NCBI RefSeq assembly: GCF_001672915.1
Contig: NZ_LZKR01000162.1
Span: 1 to 64,000 of the forward strand
Direction of reading: 5' to 3'
Source: Mycobacterium sp. 1245805.9
Lineage (GTDB): Bacteria > Actinomycetota > Actinomycetes > Mycobacteriales > Mycobacteriaceae
Length of the DNA: 64,000 bases
Shown here: positions 40,403 to 49,809 of the stretch, piece by piece
Layout: the number at the start of each line of letters is the position of its first letter
Numbering within the stretch: the stretch's first letter is position 1
Made by a program: the position numbers and the translations under genes
Notes under the pieces: generated by a model
Told to the model about the DNA's origin: nothing
Database searches by the model: none
Seen by the model: only the letters and a program-made list of their open reading frames with translations

Positions 40403-41914
40403 ATGACCGCGCCCGTGTGGATGGCGTCGCCCCCGGAGATCCATTCCGCCCAGCTGAGCAGCGGTCCCGGACCCGGCGGGCTGCTGGCCGCCGCGGCGGG
40501 ATGGACCTCGCTGAGCGCGACGTACGCGTCGGTCGCCGACGAACTCACCTCGATCCTGGCCGCGGTCCAGGCCGGGGCGTGGGAGGGGCCCACCGCCGCG
40601 CAGTATGCGGCCGCGCACGCGCCGTACCTGGCCTGGCTGATGCGGGCCAGCGCCAACAGCGCCGCGGCGGCGGCCCGGCACGAGACCGCGGCCGCCGCCT
40701 ACACCGCGGCGTTGGCCGCGATGCCCACCCTGCCGGAACTTGCCGCCAATCACGCGATCCACGCGGTGCTGTTGGCGACGAACTTCTTCGGCATCAACAC
40801 GATTCCCATCGCGCTGAACGAGGCCGACTACGTCCGGATGTGGATCCAGGCGGCCACCACCATGGCCACGTATCAGACCGTGGCCGGCACGGCGGTGGAG
40901 TCGGCGCCGCAGACCGATGCCGCGCCCCAGATCCTGCATGCCGCCGACGACAACAGCGACGGCAGCGACACCGGTGACAGCGGCGACATCGTCGACGACG
41001 ACTCGGGCGACCCAACGCAGCTGAGTTGGTGGGAAAACCGGTTCCTCGAGATCTTTCAGACACTGGGGCGGGACATCGAGGAATTCCCGGAGAACCCCGC
41101 GCAGTCTATTTCGCAGATCGAGTCCGACATTCCCGGACTGATCGCCGACGAGGCCACCCACGTGGGCGAGGTCTTCGAGACGTTCCCGGAGTTGCAGACG
41201 GTGATACCGCTTGCCCTCGTCACCTCCGGCGCGACGGTCGGTCTTGGCGGCTTCGCGGGGATGGCCGGGCTGAGCGGATTGGCCGGGATTCAGCCGCCCG
41301 CGGTCCCGGCGGCGGCGCCGTTGCCCGAGACGCCCGTCGCGCCCGTGGCGAGCAGCCCGGCCGTGATGAGTGCGTCCGCCCCCGGCACGGCCCCGTCCTC
41401 GGTGCCGGCGCCGGCTCCCGCGCCCGCCCCGGTGTCGGTGGCCGCTGCACCGCCGCCCCCACCGCCCGCGGGCGTCGCCGGGGGCGCGTTGCCCTACCTG
41501 GTCGGCGGTCCGACTCTCGGCTCCGGCACTCCGATGGGAGCCGGCACGCAGCGCAAGGCGCCCGAACCCGATAGCGCGGCGGCCGCCGCGGCCGCGGGAG
41601 CCTCGGCGCGAGAAAAGGAACGGGCGCGCCGGAGGCGGCGGGCGGCGATGAACGACCACCACCGCGGCTACCGGTACGAGTACGTGGACCCGGAGTGGGA
41701 GACGGACGAGGAGCCCGGCCCCGACGCGGCCGCCGTTGCGTCCGACCGGGGCGCGGGCCCCCTGGGTCTTGCGGGAACAGGGCGCGCGCAGGCGGCTCCG
41801 GCGGCGGGCCTCGCCACGCTGGCGGGCGACGAATTCGGCGGCGGCCCATCGGTGCCGATGATGCCGCGGACTTGGGGGCCCGAAGGTTTTGATAATGAAA
41901 ACGATTTTCAGTAA
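40403..41914 (+). CDS. PPE family protein, PPE-PPW type, adjoining ESX-3
   Basis: 503 residues. PPE domain 1-180 (MTAPVWMASPPEIHSAQLS; WEGPTAAQYAAAHAPYLAW; ANHAIHAVLLATNFFGIN), an Asp/Ser-rich insertion near 180-210, a Pro-rich linker, and the PPE-PPW end (LGLAGT; DEFGGGPSVPMMPRTWG). It is a paralogue of the PPE genes at 29644 and 49810. No PE gene precedes it. ATG 40403 has GAGGAG eight bases upstream. Its last codons (DNENDFQ) consist of a Zur-like box, so the coding end and the ESX-3 operator share the same bases. Confidence 0.92.
   Translation: MTAPVWMASPPEIHSAQLSSGPGPGGLLAAAAGWTSLSATYASVADELTSILAAVQAGAWEGPTAAQYAAAHAPYLAWLMRASANSAAAAARHETAAAAYTAALAAMPTLPELAANHAIHAVLLATNFFGINTIPIALNEADYVRMWIQAATTMATYQTVAGTAVESAPQTDAAPQILHAADDNSDGSDTGDSGDIVDDDSGDPTQLSWWENRFLEIFQTLGRDIEEFPENPAQSISQIESDIPGLIADEATHVGEVFETFPELQTVIPLALVTSGATVGLGGFAGMAGLSGLAGIQPPAVPAAAPLPETPVAPVASSPAVMSASAPGTAPSSVPAPAPAPAPVSVAAAPPPPPPAGVAGGALPYLVGGPTLGSGTPMGAGTQRKAPEPDSAAAAAAAGASAREKERARRRRRAAMNDHHRGYRYEYVDPEWETDEEPGPDAAAVASDRGAGPLGLAGTGRAQAAPAAGLATLAGDEFGGGPSVPMMPRTWGPEGFDNENDFQ
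41896..41910 (+). promoter_or_regulatory. Zur-like box for ESX-3, inside the 3' end of the PPE gene
   Basis: TGAAAACGATTTTCA matches the Zur palindrome at 14 of 15 positions. It ends two bases before the last base-pair triplet TAA of the PPE gene and is 174 bp before eccA3. ESX-3 is a known Zur target in M. tuberculosis. Confidence 0.85.
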
Positions 41915-42020
41915 GCTCAACGGGTCGATGGTACGTCGCGGCGGAACGCGCTGGTCAGCGGTGGCAGAAGGGATGGCGTAGGCGCGGCTCGGGCGGGGCG
42001 GTCGCGCCTCGACAACGAGC

Positions 42021-42039
42021 TTAGGCAATGCTAACTTCA
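42021..42039 (+). promoter_or_regulatory. IdeR-like iron box 1 upstream of ESX-3
   Basis: The 19-mer beginning TTAGGCAATGCTAAC agrees with the IdeR consensus (TTAGGTTAGGCTAACCTAA) at 14 positions. It lies 45 bp before eccA3. IdeR with iron represses ESX-3 in M. tuberculosis. Confidence 0.65.
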
Positions 42040-42045
42040 GGCGGG

Positions 42046-42064
42046 TTAGGTTAGGGGAAGCTAC
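42046..42064 (+). promoter_or_regulatory. IdeR-like iron box 2 upstream of ESX-3
   Basis: The 19-mer beginning TTAGGTTAGG agrees with the IdeR consensus at 15 of 19 positions, the left half being perfect. Centre-to-centre distance to box 1 is 25 bp. It lies 20 bp before the eccA3 GTG. Confidence 0.7.
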
Positions 42065-42084
42065 ATAGATGGGAAGTAACAGCC

Positions 42085-43938
42085 GTGGAACGCGGTGACG
42101 CCGGCGTGCTCGCAGCCCGGCCTGCGAATTCTCGTCCAGACGGCAGGGTTGACGCCGATATCGTTAGCCGGTTCGCGACATGTTGTCGCGCCCTCGGGAT
42201 CGCGGTGTACGAGCGCCAGCGCCCCGCCGACCTGGCCGCGGCCCGCTCCGGTTTCACCGCGCTGACGCGCGTCGCGCACGACCAGTGCGACGCCTGGACC
42301 GGACTGGCCGCCGCCGGCGACGTCTCCCTGCGCGTGCTGGAGGCCATTTCGCGCACCGCGGCCACGGCCGGCACGTTGCAGCGCCACGTGGAACTGGAGC
42401 CCGGCGCCCTGGGCTTCCGCTACGACACCGGCCTGTACCTCCAGTTCCGCGCCGCCACGCCCGACGATTTCCACCTCGCCTACGCGGCGGCGCTGGCAAC
42501 CGACGGACGGTTTGCCGACGCGCACCGGATCGTCGCCGGCCTCCTCGAGCGCCGCCCCAGCTGGCGCGAGGCCCGCTGGGTGTCCGTCGTCGTCAACTAC
42601 CGCGCCGAGCGCTGGTCGGACGTCGTCAAGCTGCTCACCCCGATCGTCAACGACGCCGATCTCGACGAGACCTTCTCGCACGCGGCGAAGGTCACGCTGG
42701 GCACCGCGCTGGCCCGCCTGGGCATGTTCGCGCCTGCGCTGTCGTACCTCGAGGAGCCCGACGGCCCCGTCGCGGTGGCGGCAGTGGACGGCGCGCTGGC
42801 CAAGGCGCTGGTGCTGCGGGCGCACGTCGACGAGGAGTCGGCGAGCGACGTGCTGCACGACCTGTACGCGGCGCACCCCGACAACGAACAGATCGAACAG
42901 GCGCTGTCGGACACCAGCTTTGGGATCGTGACCACGACGGCCGCCCGCATCGAAGCCCGCACCGATCCGTGGGACCCCGCCACCGAGCCCAGCGTCGAGG
43001 ACTTCGTCGACCCGGCGGCCCACGAGCGCAAGGCGGCGCTCCTGCACGAGGCCGAACGCCAGCTCGCCGAATTCATCGGGCTCGACGAGGTCAAGAACCA
43101 GGTGTCGCGGCTGAAGAGCTCGGTGGCCATGGAGCTGGTGCGCAAGCAGCGCGGGCTCACGGTGGCGCAGCGCACGCACCACCTGGTCTTCGCCGGACCA
43201 CCCGGAACCGGTAAGACCACCATCGCCCGTGTCGTCGCCAAAATCTATTGCGGCCTGGGGCTTTTGAAGCGGGAGAACATCAGGGAGGTGCACCGCGCCG
43301 ACCTGATCGGCCAGCACATCGGCGAGACCGAGGCCAAGACGAACGCCATCATCGACAGCGCGCTGGACGGGGTGCTGTTCCTCGACGAGGCCTACGCCCT
43401 GGTGGCCACCGGCGCCAAGAACGACTTCGGGCTGGTCGCCATCGACACGCTGTTGGCGCGGATGGAAAACGACCGCGACCGGCTGGTCGTCATCATCGCC
43501 GGCTACCGCGCCGATCTGGACAAGTTCCTCGACACCAACGAGGGCCTGCGGTCCCGGTTCACCCGCAACATCGACTTTCCCTCCTACACCCCGGGCGAGC
43601 TGGTGGAGATCGCGCACAAGATGGCCGAACAACGCGACAGCGTGTTCGAGCCCGCCGCGCTCGAGCACATGGAGGCCTTGTTCTCGAAGCTGGCCAGCGA
43701 GTCGACACCCGACGCCAACGGGATCTCGCGGCGCAACCTCGACATCGCCGGCAACGGCCGGTTCGTGCGAAACATCGTCGAACGCTCCGAGGAGGAACGC
43801 GAATTCCGGCTCGACCATTCGGAACACGCCGGGACCGGCGAATTCAGTGACGAGGAGCTGATGACGATCACCGACCAGGACGTCGAGAATTCGGTGGAGC
43901 CGCTGCTGCGCGGTCTCGGGCTGTCGGTGCCCGCATGA
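42085..43938 (+). CDS. eccA3: ESX-3 AAA+ ATPase EccA3
   Basis: 617 residues. An N-terminal TPR-like helical domain (about 1-290) precedes a CbxX/CfqX-type AAA+ domain with Walker A GPPGTGKTT (371-379) and Walker B VLFLDEAYAL (near 430). EccA proteins are cytosolic and are thought to release EspG chaperones from PE/PPE substrates. GTG start at 42085; Rv0282 has a similar length (631). First gene of the ESX-3 operon; its stop overlaps eccB3 by ATGA. Confidence 0.95.
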   Translation: MERGDAGVLAARPANSRPDGRVDADIVSRFATCCRALGIAVYERQRPADLAAARSGFTALTRVAHDQCDAWTGLAAAGDVSLRVLEAISRTAATAGTLQRHVELEPGALGFRYDTGLYLQFRAATPDDFHLAYAAALATDGRFADAHRIVAGLLERRPSWREARWVSVVVNYRAERWSDVVKLLTPIVNDADLDETFSHAAKVTLGTALARLGMFAPALSYLEEPDGPVAVAAVDGALAKALVLRAHVDEESASDVLHDLYAAHPDNEQIEQALSDTSFGIVTTTAARIEARTDPWDPATEPSVEDFVDPAAHERKAALLHEAERQLAEFIGLDEVKNQVSRLKSSVAMELVRKQRGLTVAQRTHHLVFAGPPGTGKTTIARVVAKIYCGLGLLKRENIREVHRADLIGQHIGETEAKTNAIIDSALDGVLFLDEAYALVATGAKNDFGLVAIDTLLARMENDRDRLVVIIAGYRADLDKFLDTNEGLRSRFTRNIDFPSYTPGELVEIAHKMAEQRDSVFEPAALEHMEALFSKLASESTPDANGISRRNLDIAGNGRFVRNIVERSEEEREFRLDHSEHAGTGEFSDEELMTITDQDVENSVEPLLRGLGLSVPA

Positions 43939-45530
43939 CCAATAACGGTGTGCCGGAAGGGGATCGGCGTTCGTTTACCTCACGAACCCCGGTCAACGAC
44001 AACCCCGACAGGGTCGAATACCGCCGCGGCTTCGTCACGCGCCACCAGGTGACCGGCTGGCGCTTCGTCATGCGCCGGATCGCCTCCGGCATCGCCCTGC
44101 ACGACACCAGGATGCTCGTCGACCCGCTGCGCACCCAGTCGCGTGCGGTGCTGATGGGTGCGCTCATCCTCATCACCGGGCTGGCGGGCTGCTTCGTGTT
44201 CTCGCTGATCCGGCCGAGCGGGTCGGCGGGTAACAACGCGGTGCTTGCCGACCGGTCGACCGCCGCGCTGTACGTGCGGGTGGGTGAGGATCTGCACCCG
44301 GTGCTCAACCTGACCTCGGCGCGGCTGATCGTCGGCAAGCCGGTCAACCCGACCACGGTGAAAAGTTCTGAGCTGGACCGGTTTCCGCGCGGCAACCTGA
44401 TCGGCATTCCGGGCGCGCCGGAGCGAATAGTGCAGAACGCCTCGCACGACGCCGACTGGACGGTGTGCGACGCCGTGAGCGGAACCTCGCACGGCGCCCA
44501 CAGCACGGGTGTCACGGTGGTCGCCGGCCGCCCCGACAGCGACGGCGCCCGGGCGGGTGCGATCCACGCCAACCAGGGCATCCTGGTTGACTTCCCGAGT
44601 GACCGGGGCCCCGGCACCTGGCTGCTCTGGGACGGCAAGCGCAGCCAGATCGACCTGGCCAACCACGCGGTGACCAACGCGCTGGGCCTCGGTGTCGAGG
44701 TGCCCGCCGCGCGGCCGATCGCCCAGGGATTGTTCAACGCCATCCCCGAATCGCCCGCGCTCGCGCCGCCGTCGATCCCGAATGCCGGTGCACCCGCGGG
44801 CTTTTCGGTGCCGGCCCCGATCGGCGGCGTGATCGTCTCCTACGGGCTGGAGCAGAACGTGCGTTACTACGCGGTGTTGCCCGACGGCCTGCAGCAGATT
44901 TCGCCGGTGCTGGCGGCCATCCTGCGCAATTCCAATTCCTATGGCCTGGACCAACCGCCGCGGCTCGGCGCCGACCAGGTGTCCAAGCTGCCGGTGTCGC
45001 GGATGCTCGACACGACCCGCTACCCCGAACAGCAGGTCGCCCTCGTCGACGCGGCCAAGGATCCCGTCACCTGTGCCCACTGGAGCAAGCCGGCCGGGGC
45101 GGCAACCAGCTCGCTCAGCCTGCTCTCCGGCTCGGTGCTCCCGGCGCCGGAGGGCATACGCACCGTCGACCTGGTCGGTGGTGGCGCCCCGGGCGTCGCG
45201 GCCCGCGTCGCCCTCGCGCCGGGCACCGGCTACTTCACGCAGACGGTGGGCGGCGGGTCGGCGGCCCCGGCCGCCGGGTCGTTGTTCTGGGTCTCCGACA
45301 CCGGGGTGCGCTACGGCATCGACACGGAAACCGGTGACGGCGCGGTCCGAAGCAAAACCGTTGAGGCCCTTGGCCTGAACCCGCCCGCGGTCCCCGTGCC
45401 GTGGTCGGTGCTGTCACTGTTCGCGCCGGGTCCGACGCTGTCGCGCGCCGACGACCTGCTGGCCCACGACGGCCTGGCGCCCGACGCCAGGCCTGGGCGC
45501 CCCGTTTCGGCGGAGGGGGAGGGCCGATGA
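43935..45530 (+). CDS. eccB3: ESX-3 core component EccB3
   Basis: 531 residues. A short cytosolic N-terminus (VEYRRGFVTRHQVTGWRFVMRRI), one membrane helix near 72-93, and a large periplasmic domain made of repeated beta modules form the hexamer-stabilising part of the membrane complex. Matches Rv0283 (538 aa). ATGA overlaps at both ends show a tightly coupled operon. Confidence 0.95.
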   Translation: MTNNGVPEGDRRSFTSRTPVNDNPDRVEYRRGFVTRHQVTGWRFVMRRIASGIALHDTRMLVDPLRTQSRAVLMGALILITGLAGCFVFSLIRPSGSAGNNAVLADRSTAALYVRVGEDLHPVLNLTSARLIVGKPVNPTTVKSSELDRFPRGNLIGIPGAPERIVQNASHDADWTVCDAVSGTSHGAHSTGVTVVAGRPDSDGARAGAIHANQGILVDFPSDRGPGTWLLWDGKRSQIDLANHAVTNALGLGVEVPAARPIAQGLFNAIPESPALAPPSIPNAGAPAGFSVPAPIGGVIVSYGLEQNVRYYAVLPDGLQQISPVLAAILRNSNSYGLDQPPRLGADQVSKLPVSRMLDTTRYPEQQVALVDAAKDPVTCAHWSKPAGAATSSLSLLSGSVLPAPEGIRTVDLVGGGAPGVAARVALAPGTGYFTQTVGGGSAAPAAGSLFWVSDTGVRYGIDTETGDGAVRSKTVEALGLNPPAVPVPWSVLSLFAPGPTLSRADDLLAHDGLAPDARPGRPVSAEGEGR

Positions 45531-48500
45531 GCCGACTGATCTTCGAGGCGCGCCGGCGGCTGGCGCCACCAGCCACCCGCAAGGGCACCATCACCATCGA
45601 GGCGCCCCCGGAGCTGCCCCGGGTAATTCCGCCGTCGTTCCTGCGCCGGGCCATGCCCTACGTGCTGGTGCTCCTGATCGTGGGCATGGTGGTGGCGCTG
45701 GTCGCCACCGGGATGCGGGTGATCTCCCCGCAGACGTTGTTCTTCCCGTTCGTGCTGCTGCTGGCGGCGACCGCGCTCTACCGCGGCAACGACAACAAGA
45801 CGCGCACCGAGGAGGTCGACGCCGAGCGGGCCGACTACCTGCGTTACCTGTCGGTGGTCCGGGACAACATCCGGACGCAGGCCGCCCAGCAGCGAGCGGC
45901 CGCCGAGTGGTCCCACCCGGACCCGGCCGGCCTCACGGCGGTGCCCGGCTCGCGCCGCCAGTGGGAGCGCGACCCGCACGACCCCGACTTCCTGGTGCTG
46001 CGGGCCGGCCGTCACCAGGTGCCCCTGGACACCGCGCTGCGCGTCAACGACACCGCCGACGAGATCGACCTGGAGCCGGTGTCGCACAGCGCATTGCGCA
46101 GCCTGCTGGACACCCAGCGCACCGTGCGCGACGTGCCGACCGGGATCGACTTGACGAAGGTCTCCCGTATCACCGTCCTCGGTGAGGTGGACGACGCGCG
46201 GGCGGCGTTGCGCGCCTGGATCGCCCAGGCCGTGACGTGGCACGACCCGACCGTGCTCGGTGTCGCGCTGGCCGCGCGCGACCTGGAGGGCCCGGACTGG
46301 TCCTGGCTGAAGTGGTTGCCGCACGTCGACATTCCCGGCGAGCTCGACGGCGTCGGCCCAGCCCGCTTCCTGTCGACGGACGCCGACGAGCTCGTCGCGA
46401 CGCTGGGGCCCGCGCTCGCCGACCGGCCCGCGTTCACGGGTGGGCCCGCGGATGCGTTGCGGCACTTGCTGATTGTCGTCGACGACCCCGACTACGACCT
46501 GAACGCCTCGTCGCTGGCGCTGGGCCGGGCGGGTGTCACCGTCGTCCACTATTCGGCCACGCCCCCGCACCGCGAACAGTATTCGGATCCAGAAAAGCCG
46601 ATCCTGCGGATCGCGCGCGGCGCGATCGAGCGTTGGCAGACCGGCGGCTGGCAACCGTACATCGACAACGCCGATCGACTCGGCGTCGCCCAGGCCGCGC
46701 ACCTGGCCCGTCAGCTGTCGCGGTGGGACTCCAACCCGACGCACGCCGGGTTGCGCTCCGCCGCCACCCGTGGCGCGACCTTCACCACGCTGCTGGGGAT
46801 CCCGGACGCGTCGCAGCTGGACGTGCCGACGCTGTGGGCGCCGCGCCGCCGCGACGACGAGTTGCGCGTTCCGATCGGCGTCACCGCGACCGGCGAGCCG
46901 CTGATGTTCGACCTCAAGGACGAGGCCGAGGGCGGAATGGGCCCGCACGGCCTGATGATCGGTATGACCGGCTCCGGGAAGTCGCAGACCCTGATGTCGA
47001 TCCTGTTGTCGCTGTTGACAACCCATTCGGCCGACCGGCTGATCGTCATCTACGCCGACTTCAAGGGCGAGGCGGGGGCCGACAGCTTCCGGAACTTCCC
47101 GCAGGTCGTCGCGGTGATCTCGAACATGGCCGAGAAGAAGTCGCTGGCCGACCGGTTCGCCGACACGCTGCGTGGCGAGGTGGCGCGCCGCGAGACGTTG
47201 CTCCGCGAGGCCGGTAGGCGGGTCCAGGGCAGCGCGTTCAACTCGGTGACCGAATACGAGAACGCCATCGCGGCAGGGCACGATTTGCCGCCGCTGCCAA
47301 CGCTGTTCGTCGTCGCCGACGAGTTCACGCTGATGCTGGCCGACCACCCGGAGTACGCGGAGCTGTTCGACTACGTCGCTCGCAAGGGCCGCTCGTTCCG
47401 CATCCACATCCTGTTCGCATCCCAGACGCTGGACGTGGGCAAGATCAAGGACATCGACAAGAACACCTCCTACCGAATCGGGTTGAAGGTGGCCAGCCCC
47501 AGCGTGTCCCGGCAGATCATCGGTGTCGAGGACGCTTATCACATCGAGTCCGGTAAGGAGCACAAGGGCGTGGGCTTCCTGGTGCCCGCACCCGGCGCCG
47601 CCCCGATCAAGTTCCGCAGCACCTACGTCGACGGCATCTATGAGCCGCCGCAGAAGGCCAAGGCCCTTGTGGTGCAGTCGAACCCGGAGCCCAAGCTGTT
47701 CCCGGCCGGAATGGTGGAGCCCGATCACGGCACCGTGATATCCACCGGCGAGGACGAGGAATACGCCGGGCCGCCGCGCAAGCTGATCGCGACCATCGGC
47801 GAACAGCTGGCGGGCTACGGGCCGCGGGCACCGCGGCTGTGGCTGCCACCGCTGGACGAACCGATCCCGCTGACCGAGGTGCTGGCCCGCGCCGGCGTGC
47901 CGCAGGGGCAATGGCGGTGGCCGCTCGGCGAGATCGACAAGCCGTTCGAGATGCGCCGCGACCCGCTGGTGTTCGACGCCGCGTCCTCGGCCGGGAACAT
48001 GGTGATCCACGGCGGCCCGAAGTCCGGGAAATCGACCGCGCTGCAGACGTTTATCCTGTCGGCGGCCAACCTGCACTCGCCGCGGGAGGTCACGTTCTAC
48101 TGCCTGGACTACGGCGGCGGCCAGCTGCGGGCGCTGGACGGACTGGCACACGTCGGCAGCGTCGCGTCCGCGCTGGAACCCGAACGCATCCGCCGCACCT
48201 TCGGCGAGCTGGAGCAGCTGCTGCTGTCCCGCCAGCAGCGCGAGGCGTTCCGGGAGAAGGACGGCTCCGCCCCCGACGACGGTTACGGCGAGGTGTTCCT
48301 GGTCATCGACAACCTCTACGCCTTCGGCCGGGACAACACCGACCAGTTCAACACGCGTAATCCCTTGCTGGCCAAGGTGACCGAGCTGGTGAACGTCGGC
48401 CTCGCCTACGGCATCCACGTGGTGATCACCACGCCGAGCTGGCTGGAGGTGCCGCTGGCGATGCGCGACGGTCTCGGGCTGCGCCTCGAGCTGAAGTTGC

Positions 48501-49495
48501 ACGACGCGCGGGACAGCAACGTGCGGGTGGTCGGCGCGCTGCGCCGCCCCGCCGACGCCGTCCCGCACGACCAGCCGGGCCGCGGATTGACCATGGCCGC
48601 AGAGCATTTCCTGTTCGCGGCCCCCCAGCTGGACCAGATCGGCGCCATCAACGCCCGCTACCCCGGCGTCTCCGCGCCGCCGGTTCGGTTGCTGCCCACC
48701 AACCTCGCGCCCGACGCGCTGGGACCGCTCTACCGCGGCGCCGAGAAGGTTGTCATCGGCCAGCGCGAGGAGGACCTCGCCCCCGTCGTCCTCGACTTCG
48801 CCGAGAACCCACTGCTGATGGTGTTCGGTGACAGCAAGTCCGGTAAGACCACGCTGCTGCGCCACGTCATCCGCACCATCCGCGAGCACTCCACCGCCGA
48901 CCGGGTGGCCTTCACGGTGCTGGATCGGCGGCTGCACCTGGTCGACGAGCCGTTGTTCCCCGACAACGAATACACGGCCAACATCGACCGGGTCGCCCCC
49001 GCGATGCTGGGTCTGGCCAACATCATCGAGTCGCGGCGGCCGCCGGCCGGCCTGTCACCCGCGGAGCTGTCCCGCTGGACTTACCAGGGCCACACTCATT
49101 ACCTGATCGTCGACGACGTCGACCAGATACCGGACACCCCGGCGATGAGCGGCCCGTACATCGGGCAGCGGCCGTGGACCCCGCTGATCGCGCAGCTCTC
49201 TCAGGCCGGCGATCTGGGGTTGCGGGTCATCGTCACGGCGCGGGCCACCGGCTCGGCCCACGGCCTGATGACCAGCCCGCTGCTGCGCCGCTTCAACGAC
49301 CTGCAGGCGACCACGCTGATGCTGTCCGGCAACCCGCAAGACAGCGGCAAGATCCGGGGCCAGCGGTTCGCCCGGCTGCCGGCCGGCCGCGCGGTCCTGT
49401 TGGGCGACAGCGACATTCCGACGTACGTGCAATTGGTCAACCCGCTAGTCGGTGAGGCCGCCATGTTTGGTGATACGCAACAGAAGGGGAGTTAG
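45527..49495 (+). CDS. eccC3: ESX-3 FtsK/SpoIIIE-type ATPase EccC3
   Basis: 1322 residues, the motor of the secretion pore. Two membrane helices lie near 36-80, then a DUF domain and three ATPase domains with Walker A at about 479-487 (GMTGSGKSQT), 829-838 (GGPKSGKST) and 1101-1110 (GDSKSGKTT). The first domain is the one that usually hydrolyses ATP; the second and third bind substrate signals. ATG 45527 overlaps the eccB3 stop; an apparent longer frame from 45401 lies inside eccB3. Rv0284 has 1330 aa. Confidence 0.95.
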   Translation: MSRLIFEARRRLAPPATRKGTITIEAPPELPRVIPPSFLRRAMPYVLVLLIVGMVVALVATGMRVISPQTLFFPFVLLLAATALYRGNDNKTRTEEVDAERADYLRYLSVVRDNIRTQAAQQRAAAEWSHPDPAGLTAVPGSRRQWERDPHDPDFLVLRAGRHQVPLDTALRVNDTADEIDLEPVSHSALRSLLDTQRTVRDVPTGIDLTKVSRITVLGEVDDARAALRAWIAQAVTWHDPTVLGVALAARDLEGPDWSWLKWLPHVDIPGELDGVGPARFLSTDADELVATLGPALADRPAFTGGPADALRHLLIVVDDPDYDLNASSLALGRAGVTVVHYSATPPHREQYSDPEKPILRIARGAIERWQTGGWQPYIDNADRLGVAQAAHLARQLSRWDSNPTHAGLRSAATRGATFTTLLGIPDASQLDVPTLWAPRRRDDELRVPIGVTATGEPLMFDLKDEAEGGMGPHGLMIGMTGSGKSQTLMSILLSLLTTHSADRLIVIYADFKGEAGADSFRNFPQVVAVISNMAEKKSLADRFADTLRGEVARRETLLREAGRRVQGSAFNSVTEYENAIAAGHDLPPLPTLFVVADEFTLMLADHPEYAELFDYVARKGRSFRIHILFASQTLDVGKIKDIDKNTSYRIGLKVASPSVSRQIIGVEDAYHIESGKEHKGVGFLVPAPGAAPIKFRSTYVDGIYEPPQKAKALVVQSNPEPKLFPAGMVEPDHGTVISTGEDEEYAGPPRKLIATIGEQLAGYGPRAPRLWLPPLDEPIPLTEVLARAGVPQGQWRWPLGEIDKPFEMRRDPLVFDAASSAGNMVIHGGPKSGKSTALQTFILSAANLHSPREVTFYCLDYGGGQLRALDGLAHVGSVASALEPERIRRTFGELEQLLLSRQQREAFREKDGSAPDDGYGEVFLVIDNLYAFGRDNTDQFNTRNPLLAKVTELVNVGLAYGIHVVITTPSWLEVPLAMRDGLGLRLELKLHDARDSNVRVVGALRRPADAVPHDQPGRGLTMAAEHFLFAAPQLDQIGAINARYPGVSAPPVRLLPTNLAPDALGPLYRGAEKVVIGQREEDLAPVVLDFAENPLLMVFGDSKSGKTTLLRHVIRTIREHSTADRVAFTVLDRRLHLVDEPLFPDNEYTANIDRVAPAMLGLANIIESRRPPAGLSPAELSRWTYQGHTHYLIVDDVDQIPDTPAMSGPYIGQRPWTPLIAQLSQAGDLGLRVIVTARATGSAHGLMTSPLLRRFNDLQATTLMLSGNPQDSGKIRGQRFARLPAGRAVLLGDSDIPTYVQLVNPLVGEAAMFGDTQQKGS

Positions 49496-49497
49496 TC

Positions 49498-49806
49498 ATG
49501 ACGTTGCGAGTGGTTCCCGAAGGGCTGGCCGCGACCAGCGCGGCCGTGGAGGCGCTGACGGCGCGGCTGGCGGCCGCGCACGCGGCGGCGGCCCCCGCGA
49601 TTACCGCGGTGGTGCCGCCGGCGGCCGATCCGGTGTCGCTGCAGACGGCCGCCGGATTCAGCGCCCAGGGACAGGAGCACGCCGCCATCGCCGCGCAGGG
49701 TGTCGAGGAGTTGGGCCGCGCCGGCGTGGGCGTGGGCGAGTCGGGCGCGAGCTATCTCGCCGGTGACGCCGCGGCGGCCGCGACCTATGGGGTGGCGGGC
49801 GGCTAG
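49498..49806 (+). CDS. PE5: PE family protein PE5
   Basis: 102 residues, equal to Rv0285: a bare PE domain (MTLRVVPEGLAATSAAVEAL) with the YxxxD/E-like export signal region near the end (ASYLAGDAAAAATYGV). It pairs with PPE4, three bases downstream, to form the helical substrate recognised by EspG3. AGGGGA precedes the ATG. Confidence 0.95.
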   Translation: MTLRVVPEGLAATSAAVEALTARLAAAHAAAAPAITAVVPPAADPVSLQTAAGFSAQGQEHAAIAAQGVEELGRAGVGVGESGASYLAGDAAAAATYGVAGG

Positions 49807-49809
49807 AAA

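Noticed and set aside
45311..48937. 1208-codon open frame antisense to eccB3/eccC3
   Set aside because: It is a GC-bias shadow of the real coding strand; composition is Arg/Gly/Val/Gln-rich without any domain, and eccC3 is certain.
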